Below, one piece after another: positions 29,010-38,469 of a stretch of 41,873 nt of DNA (position 1 is the stretch's first letter; each line of letters begins with the position of its first letter). The notes beneath the pieces were generated by a model that did not search any database, had not been told where the DNA came from, and saw only the letters and a program-made list of their open reading frames with translations. Both the position numbers and the translations under genes were made by a program. This DNA is from Chromatiales bacterium (GTDB taxonomy: Bacteria > Pseudomonadota > Gammaproteobacteria > UBA6429 > Thiohalophilaceae), in contig JALSSV010000074.1 in assembly GCA_026984045.1 (NCBI GenBank), positions 1 through 41,873 of the forward strand. The letters run 5' to 3'.

Positions 29010-29411
29010 ATGGACAAGATCCGACAAACTCAACACGGCTACACTCTCATCGAAGTAATGATCACTGTCGTGATTCTCGCCATCCTGACCAGCATCGCCA
29101 TACCTGCCTATCAGAACTACATCCGCACCAGCCGCCTCACAGAATGCAACAACAACCTCGCGAGCATCCGCTTGGCGCAGGAAGAATACTATCTCGAAAA
29201 CAACCGCTACTTCCCCGATCCCGATGGCACTGTTCAAACCAGTGATGCTTCGATCAACGCCTACTGGCAACCCAACGAAAGCGATGCCGAAAGAAACTTC
29301 GACTACGCAGTGACTTCCAGCAACACCGGCGCCAATTGGACCGCCACGGGAACCGGAAGAGGAGGCACCTTCAAGGCCACCGCCACCGATACCTGTACCG
29401 CGTCAAAATAA
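29010..29411 (+). CDS. Second type IV pilin (PilE-like)
   Basis: Encodes 133 residues. The leader MDKIRQTQHG is cut before Tyr, giving YTLIEVMITVVILAILTSIAIPAYQNYIRTSRL with Glu5. The following domain (TECNNNLASIRLAQEEYYLENNRYFPD) and the C-terminal end with two cysteines total (Cys in TECNN and in TDTCTAS) fit a PilE-type minor pilin, with a possible long-range disulfide. It is in the same orientation 98 bp after pilA, beyond a hairpin terminator. It could be a minor pilin or an alternative subunit; the missing cysteines of PilA contrast with this protein. Confidence 0.88.
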   Translation: MDKIRQTQHGYTLIEVMITVVILAILTSIAIPAYQNYIRTSRLTECNNNLASIRLAQEEYYLENNRYFPDPDGTVQTSDASINAYWQPNESDAERNFDYAVTSSNTGANWTATGTGRGGTFKATATDTCTASK

Positions 29412-29424
29412 AGCGGCATATCCT

Positions 29425-31296
29425 TTGCGGTACGCATCACGACAACCAGCGCATTCCTCCGCTCCAACAACGCTTTCGTTCGCCCCCCTCGCTCTTCTGG
29501 CCTGCCTGTTTTTTGCTCTACCCCTCGTTTATTGGCCAACCCTGTTTCTGGGCGCGTCCCTACCTCGCTATGCATTTCTGCACTTTGCCGTAAGCGGTCT
29601 GTTTCTGGCATGGGCTTTTTCCGCACACGCGCCCAGGTGGCGTAATCACCCCGCCTTGGTGCTGATGCTGTTGTTCCTAATCTGGAATATATTGACCCTG
29701 TTTTGGTCACCAGAGCCCGTCACCGGGCTGGTCGAGGTCCTTCGACTGTGCACCTTTCTGGGGCTGGCCCTGTTCGCCAGTCAGTGGCTCGACACCGAAA
29801 ACAGCCTGCGCTGGTCCATGCCGTCCATCCTGGCTGGTGCCGGCATCGCCCTCCTGATCGGCATTCTGCAGTATTTCGACCTGGACCCCTTCTCTTTCCG
29901 CAGGGCACCATCACATATCCCTTCTACCTTTATCAACCGCAATCACGCCGCCAACTATTTCGATTTCATTCCTCCTCTGGCCTTGTCGGGAATCCTATTG
30001 TTTCATAGAGCACTCCTTTCCCGGTTTTCCGCACTGGTCTTTGGTCTGGGAGTCATCTACATCCTTCTCAACTCCTCACGAGGAGGCTGGCTGGCGCTTG
30101 CCACTTGGTCTAGCCTGACACTTATCCTCCTGACATGTCTGCCGAAATTGCGCAAGGAGACTCTGGCACTTGCCCGACAAAAGAAGGGTGCCCTGCTGAT
30201 TGCGGTATGTGTGCCTGTTTGCTTCTTTATCCTATTGAAACTGCTGAACTTTTCGCCACCTGCCGGTGAGACGTCCCGGCTTGAACTGATGGATCATTCC
30301 GGGGAACTGCGAATCGCCATGTATGTCAATGCTCTGCCTGCCATTGCAGATCATCCCCTGACCGGACTCGGCATCGGGGGCATGCGGTTGGGTTTCCTCC
30401 CCTATGCGTCCGCCATTCTTCCGACCGATTTTCGCACTGAAGACACCATCTTGCGCGAACTGCACAATGATCCATTGCAGAATTTCGTAGAGTTCGGGCT
30501 GCCTGGCGGCCTGCTGTTTCTCCTGATCGCATTTTCCCTGTACCGCACCGGTCTGAAACACTTGGCGAGCTCGGCCTCTCTCCAGAACCGTATCCTCTCC
30601 CTAACCCTGTTGACAGGGCTGGGAGCCAGCCTCATCCATTCCATAGTGGACTTTCCCCTAAGACTGCCTGCATCGGGTGCAATGTTCTGGCTCTATGCTG
30701 GCTGGCTGCTGGCACTTTCCGGTATGGCCAGAACAAAGCACGAAGCCGAATCCACTCCTCCTCGCCTTCTGCACTCCAGTCTCATGTTTGCGGGACTCCT
30801 TGGCTTGCTGAGCGGTTTTCTGCTTTATCCCCGTTACCTTAGCGCCAACCACTTCTTGTATCAGGCAGCATACAATCTCCAGACAAATCACTGTCGCAAA
30901 GCTGCAGAGGCAGCCACATCAGGAATCGACCGTTTCCCTTTCGACTTCATGCTCTGGACAGCATTGGCTCAGACCTATACGGCATGCAGCTTTCCACATG
31001 GACAAAAACGGGAGATCATGCAATCCATTATCACTCGGGATCCAGCCAATCTCCGTGCCCGTTCGACAATGGGCTTTCTGCTGCTCGATGAGGGCAAGCC
31101 GAAAGAGGCAATTCCGCTATTTGAGGGAGTTGCTCGCACCCTGCCTCACCGGGCAACCAGCTACGCAGGACTTGGCGATGCCTATCTGGAGCTTGGTCAA
31201 CCACAACGAGCACGCCAGTTCTACAAGGCCGCCCTCCGCAATAACCCACAATACAACTATGTCATAATGCGTTTGCGAAGTCTTGAAAATCAATGA
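29425..31296 (+). CDS. O-antigen-ligase-family membrane protein with C-terminal TPRs, possible pilin glycosyltransferase
   Basis: Encodes 623 residues from a TTG at 29425, 13 bp after the second pilin gene; the start is uncertain since no strong ribosome site is seen. About ten to twelve transmembrane helices fill residues 20-470. Wzy_C-type features are NRNHAANYFDF (after the first third), NSSRGGWLAL, and RELHNDPLQNFVEFGLPGGLLF with the conserved loop His. Residues about 485-620 contain TPR-like helices (AIPLFEGVARTLPHRATSYAGLGDAYLELGQPQRARQFYKAAL). The family includes O-antigen ligases and O-oligosaccharyltransferases (PglL, TfpO). Position beside pilins suggests transfer of a glycan to pilin. 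GC content is visibly lower than in the flanking genes (a sampled line has 28 of 60), a sign of transfer. Confidence 0.8.
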   Translation: MRYASRQPAHSSAPTTLSFAPLALLACLFFALPLVYWPTLFLGASLPRYAFLHFAVSGLFLAWAFSAHAPRWRNHPALVLMLLFLIWNILTLFWSPEPVTGLVEVLRLCTFLGLALFASQWLDTENSLRWSMPSILAGAGIALLIGILQYFDLDPFSFRRAPSHIPSTFINRNHAANYFDFIPPLALSGILLFHRALLSRFSALVFGLGVIYILLNSSRGGWLALATWSSLTLILLTCLPKLRKETLALARQKKGALLIAVCVPVCFFILLKLLNFSPPAGETSRLELMDHSGELRIAMYVNALPAIADHPLTGLGIGGMRLGFLPYASAILPTDFRTEDTILRELHNDPLQNFVEFGLPGGLLFLLIAFSLYRTGLKHLASSASLQNRILSLTLLTGLGASLIHSIVDFPLRLPASGAMFWLYAGWLLALSGMARTKHEAESTPPRLLHSSLMFAGLLGLLSGFLLYPRYLSANHFLYQAAYNLQTNHCRKAAEAATSGIDRFPFDFMLWTALAQTYTACSFPHGQKREIMQSIITRDPANLRARSTMGFLLLDEGKPKEAIPLFEGVARTLPHRATSYAGLGDAYLELGQPQRARQFYKAALRNNPQYNYVIMRLRSLENQ

Positions 31297-31312
31297 AAGG
31301 TGAATGATTTAC

Positions 31313-31341
31313 TTGAATATTCATAAACTTAGCGATATAAA
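31313..31341 (+). promoter_or_regulatory. Sigma-70 promoter of pilB
   Basis: TTGAAT (31313-31318) and TATAAA (31336-31341) are 17 bp apart in the AT-rich gap between the ligase-like gene and pilB. The predicted leader is about 150 bases. The 201-bp gap 31297-31497 has no other recognisable element. Confidence 0.7.
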
Positions 31342-31497
31342 CTAAAGATGAAGGTTATTACGTAGGCCTTTCGGAATCGTAACAGTACAGGTTTCAAGCT
31401 GACTCCCGGTACGGCCGATATGAACGGGTGAATTTACACGGGCTCCTGTCCCTTTATCATTAACAGACCAGCCCCAATCACATCACGGTAAACCGAC

Positions 31498-33222
31498 ATG
31501 GCAACTCCCGGTGTAAAAATCCAGTTCGGAGGGCTCGCCCGCAAACTCATCCAGGACGGCTTTCTGAGCGACCAGAAGGCTGCCGAGGCGTTTGAAAAAG
31601 CCAAGAAAAAAAAGATCCCCTTCGTCACCCAGCTCGTCGAAAGCAAGATCATCGACAGCCAGACCATCGCCCATACCGCATCTGAAGAATTTGGCGTGCC
31701 GCTTCTGGACATCGATGCCATCGATATCGAGCCGGATACCGTCAAGCTGGTCAAGGAAAACCTGATCCGCAAGCATCACAGTCTTCCCCTCTTCAAACGA
31801 GGCAATCGGCTGTTCGTTGCGGTCTCCGATCCGACCAACCTGCAAGCGCTGGACGAAATCAAGTTCCACGTCGGCATGACCACGGAACCGATTCTGGTCC
31901 TGGACGACAAGCTCAGCCGGGCCATCGACAAGGCCCTGGAGGCCGCTGACACCACCCTCAGCGAGCTGGGCGACGCCGATCTCGACGACGTGGAATTCGT
32001 CGACGAAGAGGCCATGGAGGCCGGCAATGAGGTCTCGGAAGCCGAAGTCGACGACACTCCCGTGGTGCGCTTCATCAACAAGGTGCTCCTCGATGCCATC
32101 AACAAGGGTGCCTCGGACATCCACTTCGAGCCCTACGAGAAAACCTACCGCGTCCGCTTCCGCCAGGACGGCATCCTGCGAGAAGTGGCCGCGCCGCCGG
32201 TGACCATGGCTCCCCGCCTGGCCGCGCGGCTCAAGGTCATGTCGCGGCTCGACATCTCCGAGCGACGCATCCCCCAGGACGGGCGCATCAAGCTCAACCT
32301 GTCGAAGAACCGGGCCATCGACTTCCGTGTCAACACCTGTCCGACCCTGTTCGGCGAGAAGATCGTCCTGCGTATTCTCGACCCCAACAGCGCCAAGCTC
32401 GGCGTCGATGCCCTGGGTTTCGAGCCGGAGCAGAAGGAACTCTTCCTGGAAGCCCTGCACAAGCCCTACGGCATGCTGCTGGTGACCGGCCCCACCGGGA
32501 GCGGCAAGACCGTGACGCTGTATACCGGCGTGAACATCCTCAACGAGCCGAACATCAACATCTCCACCGCCGAGGATCCGGTGGAAATCAACCTGCCCGG
32601 CATCAACCAGGTGAACATCAATCCCAAGGTGGGACTGGACTTCCCCGCGGCCCTGCGCGCCTTCCTGCGCCAGGACCCGGACGTGATTCTGGTGGGCGAG
32701 ATCCGGGACCTGGAGACCGCCGAGATCGCCATCAAGGCCGCCCAGACCGGCCACATGGTACTCTCGACCCTGCATACCAACGACGCGCCTCAGACCCTGA
32801 CCCGAATGGTGAACATGGGTGTGCCGCCCTACAACATCGCCAGCTCCGTCAACCTGATCATTGCCCAGCGCCTGGCGCGGCGGCTGTGCAACCACTGCAG
32901 GCAGCAACTGGATATCCCCGCCGAAGCCCTGCGGGCCGAAGGCTTCGCCGAGGACGACATCCAGCAGGGCATCACCGTGTACGGTCCCAATCCGGAGGGC
33001 TGTGACAACTGCAGCGGCGGCTACAAGGGTCGGGTGGGCATCTACCAGGTCATGCCCGTCTCCGAAGAAATGGGCCGGATCATCATGGAAGGGGGCAACG
33101 CCATGCAACTGGCCGACCAGGCCCGCCAGGAAGGCATCCCCGATCTGCGCGAATCGGGCCTCAAGAAGGTCCGTGACGGCATCACCAGTCTCGACGAAAT
33201 CAACCGCGTCACCAAGGAATAA
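31498..33222 (+). CDS. pilB: Type IV pilus extension ATPase PilB
   Basis: Encodes 574 residues. PilB is the hexameric cytoplasmic ATPase that drives pilin polymerisation. The N-terminal MshEN/GspE_N domain (about 1-165) precedes the ATPase core with Walker A GPTGSGKTVTLYT (about 331), Asp box STAEDPVEINLPGINQVNIN, Walker B ILVGEIRDLETAEIA and His box STLHTNDAPQTLTR. A zinc-binding tetracysteine is formed by CNHC and CDNC in the C-terminal third. Length is normal (about 560-580). It opens the pilBCD run and is followed 3 bp later by pilC. Confidence 0.96.
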   Translation: MATPGVKIQFGGLARKLIQDGFLSDQKAAEAFEKAKKKKIPFVTQLVESKIIDSQTIAHTASEEFGVPLLDIDAIDIEPDTVKLVKENLIRKHHSLPLFKRGNRLFVAVSDPTNLQALDEIKFHVGMTTEPILVLDDKLSRAIDKALEAADTTLSELGDADLDDVEFVDEEAMEAGNEVSEAEVDDTPVVRFINKVLLDAINKGASDIHFEPYEKTYRVRFRQDGILREVAAPPVTMAPRLAARLKVMSRLDISERRIPQDGRIKLNLSKNRAIDFRVNTCPTLFGEKIVLRILDPNSAKLGVDALGFEPEQKELFLEALHKPYGMLLVTGPTGSGKTVTLYTGVNILNEPNINISTAEDPVEINLPGINQVNINPKVGLDFPAALRAFLRQDPDVILVGEIRDLETAEIAIKAAQTGHMVLSTLHTNDAPQTLTRMVNMGVPPYNIASSVNLIIAQRLARRLCNHCRQQLDIPAEALRAEGFAEDDIQQGITVYGPNPEGCDNCSGGYKGRVGIYQVMPVSEEMGRIIMEGGNAMQLADQARQEGIPDLRESGLKKVRDGITSLDEINRVTKE

Positions 33223-33225
33223 ACC

Positions 33226-34449
33226 ATGGCAGAACAGGCACTCAAACAATCCGTTTTCATCTGGGAAGGCAAGGACAGCAAGGGACAGACAATCAAGGGC
33301 GAGACCACCGGCGCCAACGTGGCCCTGGTCAAGGCCAGCCTGCGCCGCCAGGGCATCGTGCCCTCGAAGGTCCGCAAGAAATCCAAGCCCCTGTTCGGCG
33401 GCAAGGGCAAGGTCAAGCCGGCCGACATCGCCATCTTCAGCCGCCAGCTCGCCACCATGATGAACTCGGGCGTCCCGCTGGTGCAGGCCTTCGAGATCAT
33501 CGGCCGCGGTCACGAGAACAAGGCCATGCAGGAGCTGCTGCTCGGGATCAAGGCCGACATCGAGGGCGGCAGCAACCTGTCCGACGCCCTGGCCAAGCAT
33601 CCCCTGATCTTCGACGACCTGTACTGCAACCTGGTTCGGGCCGGCGAGCACGCCGGGATTCTCGACAGCATCCTCGACAAGGTGGCCACCTACAAGGAAA
33701 AGACCGAGGCCATCAAGGCCAAGATCAAGAAGGCGCTGTTCTATCCCACCGCCGTCATCGTCATGGCCTTCATCATCACCGCGGTACTGATGATTTTCGT
33801 GATCCCCGAGTTCGAGAAGCTGTTTTCCGGTTTCGGGGCCGATCTGCCGGCCATCACGAAGTTTGTCATCAACCTGTCCAAGGTCTTCCAGGAATGGTGG
33901 TGGGCCATCTTTGGCAGCATCGGCCTGGCCATCTATGGACTCCTGCAATTCAAGAAACGCTCGAAGAAATTCCAGACCTTTCTCGACAAAACCCTTCTGC
34001 ACGTGCCGATCATCGGCCCCATCATGACCAAGGCCGCCATCGCCCGCTATGCGCGCACCCTGTCCACCATGTTCGCCGCCGGCGTGCCCCTGGTGGAAGC
34101 CATGGAATCGGTGGCCGGTGCCGTCGGCAACGTGGTCTATGGCGACGCGGTGATGCGCATGCGTGACGAGGTCGCTTCCGGTACCCAGCTCAACGTAGCC
34201 ATGAAGCAGACCAACCTCTTCCCCAACATGGTGGTGCAGATGACCGCCATCGGCGAGGAGGCCGGCTCGGTGGACGCCATGCTGGCCAAGGTGGCCGACT
34301 TCTACGAAGAGGAAGTGGACAACGCCGTGGACGGCCTCAGCAGCCTGCTGGAGCCCATCATCATGGCCATTCTTGGCGTCCTGATTGGTGGCCTGGTGGT
34401 TGCCATGTACATGCCCATCTTCCAGATGGGCAAGGTGGTCGGCGGCTGA
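33226..34449 (+). CDS. pilC: Type IV pilus inner-membrane platform protein PilC
   Basis: Encodes 407 residues. PilC is the inner-membrane platform on which PilB acts. Two GspF domains are visible: the first from KPADIAIFSRQLATMMNSGVPLVQAFEIIGRGH, the second from IGPIMTKAAIARYARTLSTMFAAGVPLVEAMESVAGA. Transmembrane helices occur at about 170-190 (LFYPTAVIVMAFIITAVLMIFVIPEF), 220-240 and 375-400 (IIMAILGVLIGGLVVAMYMPIF). Length is normal. It lies 3 bp after pilB and 12 bp before pilD. Confidence 0.96.
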   Translation: MAEQALKQSVFIWEGKDSKGQTIKGETTGANVALVKASLRRQGIVPSKVRKKSKPLFGGKGKVKPADIAIFSRQLATMMNSGVPLVQAFEIIGRGHENKAMQELLLGIKADIEGGSNLSDALAKHPLIFDDLYCNLVRAGEHAGILDSILDKVATYKEKTEAIKAKIKKALFYPTAVIVMAFIITAVLMIFVIPEFEKLFSGFGADLPAITKFVINLSKVFQEWWWAIFGSIGLAIYGLLQFKKRSKKFQTFLDKTLLHVPIIGPIMTKAAIARYARTLSTMFAAGVPLVEAMESVAGAVGNVVYGDAVMRMRDEVASGTQLNVAMKQTNLFPNMVVQMTAIGEEAGSVDAMLAKVADFYEEEVDNAVDGLSSLLEPIIMAILGVLIGGLVVAMYMPIFQMGKVVGG

Positions 34450-34461
34450 TCCGTTCACTGC

Positions 34462-35331
34462 ATGACATTCCTTACACTGTTGCAGCAGAACACGGCGCTC
34501 TTTCTGGGCGCCGTGTTCGTACTGGGGCTGCTGGTGGGCAGCTTCCTCAACGTGGTGATCCTGCGCCTGCCGGTGATGATGGAACGGCGCTGGCAACGGG
34601 AATGTGCCGAGTTCACCGGTGCGCCGCTGCCCGAGACAGCCGAACCATTCAATCTCGTCACCCCCCGTTCCCGTTGTCCGGAATGCGGGCATCTTATCTC
34701 GGCGCTGGAGAACATTCCCGTCCTCAGTTATCTGTGGCTGCGCGGCCGCTGCCGCCACTGCGGCACAGCCATTCCGATGCGCTATCCCCTGGTGGAAATC
34801 CTCAGTGCCCTGCTGGCCATCACCGTGGCTTGGCATTTCGGCCTCGACCTGCCATTGCCGTTCGCCCTGCTGCTCACCTGGGTCCTGCTGGCCCTGAGCT
34901 TCATCGATCTGGATCGGCAGTGGCTGCCCGATGACCTCACCCTGCCCTTTCTCTGGCTGGGGCTGCTGGTCAACATTCGCGGGGTGTTCACCGATCTCGA
35001 GTCGGCCGTGATCGGCGCTGCGGCCGGCTACCTGATCCTGTGGTTCGTCTACCACGTATTCCGCAAGCTCACCGGCAAGGAAGGCATGGGCTACGGCGAC
35101 TTCAAGCTGCTGGCGATGCTCGGCGCCTGGCTGGGCTGGCAGGCCATTCCCCTGATTGTGATCCTTTCCTCGCTGGTGGGAACGGTCTTCGGCGTGAGCT
35201 TTCTTCTTTTGCGCCGCCTGGGTCGGGAACAGCCCATTCCCTTCGGCCCGTACCTGGCCATCGCAGGCTGGATCGCCCTGATATGGGGGGATCGAATCAC
35301 CGCCGCATACCTGGACTGGGCGCTCGGCTGA
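34462..35331 (+). CDS. pilD: Prepilin peptidase / N-methyltransferase PilD
   Basis: Encodes 289 residues. PilD is the bifunctional inner-membrane aspartic protease and methyltransferase that matures type IV prepilins. The cytosolic methyltransferase loop carries two CxxC pairs (RCPECGHLISALENIPVLSYLWLRGRCRHCG), and the protease aspartates lie in FIDLDRQWLPDDLTLP and GKEGMGYGDFKLLAMLG. About seven transmembrane helices. It matches the two pilins in this locus, whose leaders end in glycine before F/Y-TLIE. It is followed 2 bp later by coaE. Confidence 0.97.
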   Translation: MTFLTLLQQNTALFLGAVFVLGLLVGSFLNVVILRLPVMMERRWQRECAEFTGAPLPETAEPFNLVTPRSRCPECGHLISALENIPVLSYLWLRGRCRHCGTAIPMRYPLVEILSALLAITVAWHFGLDLPLPFALLLTWVLLALSFIDLDRQWLPDDLTLPFLWLGLLVNIRGVFTDLESAVIGAAAGYLILWFVYHVFRKLTGKEGMGYGDFKLLAMLGAWLGWQAIPLIVILSSLVGTVFGVSFLLLRRLGREQPIPFGPYLAIAGWIALIWGDRITAAYLDWALG

Positions 35332-35333
35332 TC

Positions 35334-35942
35334 ATGCTGGTGGTGGGGCTCACCGGGGGGATCGGCAGCGGCAAGAGCACTGTGGCGGGGCTGTTCGCCG
35401 AGCGGGGCGTGCCGATTATCGACACCGATGAACTGGCCCGGGAGGTCGTGGCCCCCGGCACGCCGGGGCTCCAGCAACTGGTGGAACGCTTCGGCACGGC
35501 GATTCTGACGCCGGACGGTGAACTGGACCGGCGCCGGCTGCGCGTGCGGATCTTCCAGGACGAGGCCGCCCGCCGGGACGTCGAGGCCATTCTCCATCCC
35601 CTCATCGAGGCGCGGGTCCGCGAACGGCTCGCTCCGCTGGAGGCGCCCTACGCCCTGGTGGTCATTCCCCTGCTGGCAGAAACCGGCGGCTATCCCTTCA
35701 TCGAGCACGTGCTGGTGGTGGATGCCGCACCGGAAACGCAAATTCAGCGAGTCATGGCCCGGGACGGGGTCGATCGCGCCGCAGTCGAAAGGATCCTCGC
35801 CACCCAGGCCGATCGCCAGCGCCGCCTGGCCCTGGCCGACGACGTGATCGACGGCGAGCGGCCTCTGTCCGAACTGCGCGAACGGGTCGCGCAGCTCGAT
35901 CGGCGCTACCGGGAAATGGCCCGCGAACTCGAAGGACGGTAG
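35334..35942 (+). CDS. coaE: Dephospho-CoA kinase
   Basis: Encodes 202 residues. CoaE phosphorylates the 3'-hydroxyl of dephospho-CoA in the last step of CoA synthesis. The P-loop is [39 protein letters not shown] (Walker A in residues 9-17), followed by [33 protein letters not shown] and the R-x9-10 lid block RMARDGVDR-like ([23 protein letters not shown]). Length is normal. The ATG lies 2 bp after the pilD stop. The order pilD-coaE-zapD-yacG is common in gammaproteobacteria. Confidence 0.96.
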   Translation: MLVVGLTGGIGSGKSTVAGLFAERGVPIIDTDELAREVVAPGTPGLQQLVERFGTAILTPDGELDRRRLRVRIFQDEAARRDVEAILHPLIEARVRERLAPLEAPYALVVIPLLAETGGYPFIEHVLVVDAAPETQIQRVMARDGVDRAAVERILATQADRQRRLALADDVIDGERPLSELRERVAQLDRRYREMARELEGR

Positions 35943-36004
35943 CGGTTGCCAAAACCGCCCGCCTGGCACAGAATCCCGCTTTGCCTCATCGAGCCGTCTT
36001 GCCC

Positions 36005-36772
36005 GTGGAAAACCCCATCCTCTACGAACAGCCTCTGAACGAGCGGATGCGCACCTTCCTGCGCCTGGAACAGCTCTTCCGGCAGACCCGCTATTCGCTG
36101 GGGGGCTTCTCCATGTGGGACAGCCGCCACAGCGTCAACGGCCTCATCCAGATCCTCGAGCTGCTGGCCCGGGGCGATCTGAAGAACGAAATCCTCAAGG
36201 AGCTGGAGCGCCTGCAGGCCTCCCTCATGGCCCTGCAGGATCGGCCGGGCGTGGATCAGGCCCAGCTGGGCAGCGTGCTGCACCAGTTGCAGCAGGCCGA
36301 GGCGGAAGTCCATGGCCAGTCGGGCCAGTTCGGCCAAAGCCTGCGCGACAACGAGCTGCTTGCCGGCATCCGCCAGCGCACCAGCATCGTCGGCGGCGAC
36401 TGCAACTTCGACCTGCCGGCCTATCATCACTGGCTGAGCCGCGATCCCGAACGGCGGATCGCGGATCTGGAGAGCTGGCTCGCCAGCCTGGATCCGGTCA
36501 TCCAGCCCATTTCCATGATTCTCGCCATCCTGCGAGAAAGCGCGGACGCCCGGGAACAGCGGGCCGAAGGCGGCTTCCACCAGCAGAACCTCGATCCCGG
36601 GCAACCGGTTCAGCTGCTGCGCATCCAGCTCCCCCAGGCGATGGAGGTGTTTCCCGAAATCAGCGCCGGCAAGCACCGCTTTTCGGTTCGGTTTCTCGAA
36701 CCCCGTGGCAGCGAGCGGCCGGTACAGACCGATCAGAACGTGGACTTTCTGCTGAGCCTGTGTGCCCTGTGA
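36005..36772 (+). CDS. zapD: Cell division protein ZapD
   Basis: Encodes 255 residues from GTG 36005. ZapD bundles FtsZ filaments at the Z ring. The N-terminus ([27 protein letters not shown]) and internal segments ([22 protein letters not shown]) are typical of ZapD. The GTG places the family-conserved [10 protein letters not shown] near the start; a TTG at 35981 gives eight more residues and is less likely. The stop overlaps the yacG GTG by three bases. It follows coaE after 62 bp. Confidence 0.93.
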   Translation: MENPILYEQPLNERMRTFLRLEQLFRQTRYSLGGFSMWDSRHSVNGLIQILELLARGDLKNEILKELERLQASLMALQDRPGVDQAQLGSVLHQLQQAEAEVHGQSGQFGQSLRDNELLAGIRQRTSIVGGDCNFDLPAYHHWLSRDPERRIADLESWLASLDPVIQPISMILAILRESADAREQRAEGGFHQQNLDPGQPVQLLRIQLPQAMEVFPEISAGKHRFSVRFLEPRGSERPVQTDQNVDFLLSLCAL

Positions 36773-36963
36773 GCAAGACCGTCAAATGCCCAACCTGTGG
36801 CAAGGCCGTGACCTGGGGCCCCGACTCGCCCTTGCGCCCCTTCTGCAGCGAACGCTGCAAGCTCATCGATCTGGGGGAATGGGCCGCCGAAGGGCACCGG
36901 ATTCCCGGCGAGGAAATCCTGCCCGAGGAGATGCTGGATCCGGAGCGCCGCCACCGGCATTGA
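36769..36963 (+). CDS. yacG: DNA gyrase inhibitor YacG
   Basis: Encodes 64 residues from a GTG overlapping the zapD stop (GTGA). The zinc-ribbon has the four cysteines [12 protein letters not shown] and [14 protein letters not shown]; the following [14 protein letters not shown] is the conserved tail. In E. coli the protein binds GyrB and blocks DNA binding. It is the last gene of the plus-strand run that begins at pilB. The 106-bp gap to the convergent lipoprotein gene shows no clear terminator. Confidence 0.94.
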   Translation: MSKTVKCPTCGKAVTWGPDSPLRPFCSERCKLIDLGEWAAEGHRIPGEEILPEEMLDPERRHRH

Positions 36964-37069
36964 CCTCCATCCCCTTCTCACCCTGGCCCACTCGGCTCGG
37001 GCGTCCCGCTTCGCGCTACCGTGGCGTCGTCCTCCGAGGAGAGAGGAAAAATCCGGCATACCGGCCTGT

Positions 37070-37507
37070 TCAGTCTCCGGCACGGAAGCCGAAACGGGCT
37101 TCCCGGACCGCCTCCGCGCTTTCCACGCTCACCACGGCCCGCCAGTCGTGACGGCCGGTGGTGCACACGGGCAACACGGCGCGACCGGTGAAGCGGCCGG
37201 TACCACCGTTCTGCAGCCGATAGCGGTTCAGACCCATGTCCATGTCCGGCATCTCGAAACGCACCTGCACGTCGGGCGGCGGCTTCACCGCAAAGCCGTT
37301 CAGGTGCACCTCGAAGGGAAATGCCGTGAGGGGGCTGGGCGGGGCAAGGAAGCGCAGGGTGATGCGGCGGCCGTCCCGACTGCTCTGGCAGAATCCGGCG
37401 CCATCACACTCTGCGTCGGGAAACGAGACGACCTGGGGTGCATCACTCTGGCAGGCAACGAGCGTCAGGAGGAGCCAGGCCAGGGCGGTTGCGCGAAGAC
37501 CGGTCAT
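37070..37507 (-). CDS. Small lipoprotein of unknown function
   Basis: Encodes 145 residues from the ATG at 37507, which overlaps the upstream Nudix gene stop by 4 bases. A lipoprotein signal ends LLTLVAC (Cys19). Later features are FPFEVHLNGFAVKPPPDVQVRFEMPDMDMGLNRYRL, a Met-rich stretch, then FTGRAVLPVCTTGRHDW, which resemble FixH/YtkA-like periplasmic domains; I cannot assign a function. Two further cysteines (DAECDGAGFC) may form a disulfide. It is the last gene of the secA-argJ-nudix series on the minus strand. Confidence 0.8.
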   Translation of the reverse strand: MTGLRATALAWLLLTLVACQSDAPQVVSFPDAECDGAGFCQSSRDGRRITLRFLAPPSPLTAFPFEVHLNGFAVKPPPDVQVRFEMPDMDMGLNRYRLQNGGTGRFTGRAVLPVCTTGRHDWRAVVSVESAEAVREARFGFRAGD

Positions 37508-38469
37508 GGCCACCACGCCCGGATGGCCGCCACCCCCTGCCCGCCGGCTTCCCAGGCCCGTTCCCGCTCGGCCTCGCCGAGCCCGCCCAGGGCATAGACC
37601 GGATGGGCGGCCAGCCTCACCAGTTCGGCAAAGCCCCTCCAGCCCAGCGGCCGGGTGCCGGGATGGGAGGCGGTGGGCGCCACCGGCGAGAGGACGCTGA
37701 AATCCACGCCCATGGCCTGCGCCTGACGCAGCTCCTGCGCATCATGGGTGGAGGCGGCCACCAACCGGCTCGCGGGGAGCGGCCGGGAGGTCAGCGCCCG
37801 CAGCCGGTGACGGGTGAGATGCACGCCATCGGCGCCGGTGGCCGCCACCCAGTCGGGCGGGCCGTTGATCAACAGGCGCGCGCCGGCCGCGTGGCAAAGT
37901 GCCACCGCTTCCCGTGCCAGCGCCAGGTATTCGCCGGCATCGAGATGATGGGCCCGAAACTGAACGAGACGGATGCCCCGTGCAAGGGCGGCCTGCAACC
38001 GGCACCGGAAATCGGCCGCATCTGCGAAGGACCCGGTGATCAGGTAGCGGGAAGGCAGCCGCACGGCAGTGACGATGGGCCGGTTGGCGGCAGGCAGGGG
38101 AAGGGTAAGCAGATCCGCCTCCGCCACCCAGCGCAGCGGCTGCCCTTCCCGTCCGTGGGGCTCGCCCTGCCAGCGATCCACCTGCCACACGTCCAGCTCC
38201 ACCGTCCTGTCGGGATAGGCATGGCGCAATCGGATCAGGGGCCGCAGGTGCTCGGCGCGGATCCCCAGTTCCTCCTCCAGTTCCCGGATCAGGGCGCTGC
38301 GGCGATCCTCGCCCGGCTCGCGCTTGCCGCCCGGAAACTCCCACAGCCCGCCCTGATGAACGTGTGCCGGGCGCCGCGTCAGCAGCACCCGATCGCCGCG
38401 GCGGATCACGCCCACCGCCACGGGCAGCGCCTCAGGTGCGGTATTCGGCGTTGATGCGCACGTAGTCAT
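37504..38469 (-). CDS. MutT-type Nudix hydrolase fused to a ThiE-like domain
   Basis: Encodes 321 residues. The N-terminal Nudix domain (about 15-135) has the full Nudix box GKREPGE...RELEEELGI (residues about 48-70). Such MutT proteins hydrolyse 8-oxo-dGTP. The C-terminal domain (about 145-320) resembles thiamine phosphate synthase: [76 protein letters not shown], and HPVYALGGL. This MutT-ThiE architecture is known in gammaproteobacteria, but the function of the ThiE part is unclear. The start overlaps argJ by 38 bases; a GTG at 38421 is an alternative. The location next to secA matches E. coli secA-mutT. Confidence 0.92.
   Translation of the reverse strand: MTTCASTPNTAPEALPVAVGVIRRGDRVLLTRRPAHVHQGGLWEFPGGKREPGEDRRSALIRELEEELGIRAEHLRPLIRLRHAYPDRTVELDVWQVDRWQGEPHGREGQPLRWVAEADLLTLPLPAANRPIVTAVRLPSRYLITGSFADAADFRCRLQAALARGIRLVQFRAHHLDAGEYLALAREAVALCHAAGARLLINGPPDWVAATGADGVHLTRHRLRALTSRPLPASRLVAASTHDAQELRQAQAMGVDFSVLSPVAPTASHPGTRPLGWRGFAELVRLAAHPVYALGGLGEAERERAWEAGGQGVAAIRAWWP

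Noticed and set aside
31483-35055. Open frame of 1190 codons on the minus strand opposite pilB, pilC and pilD
   Set aside because: It is antisense to three certain genes. Long antisense frames are expected in GC-rich coding DNA and the translation matches no family.
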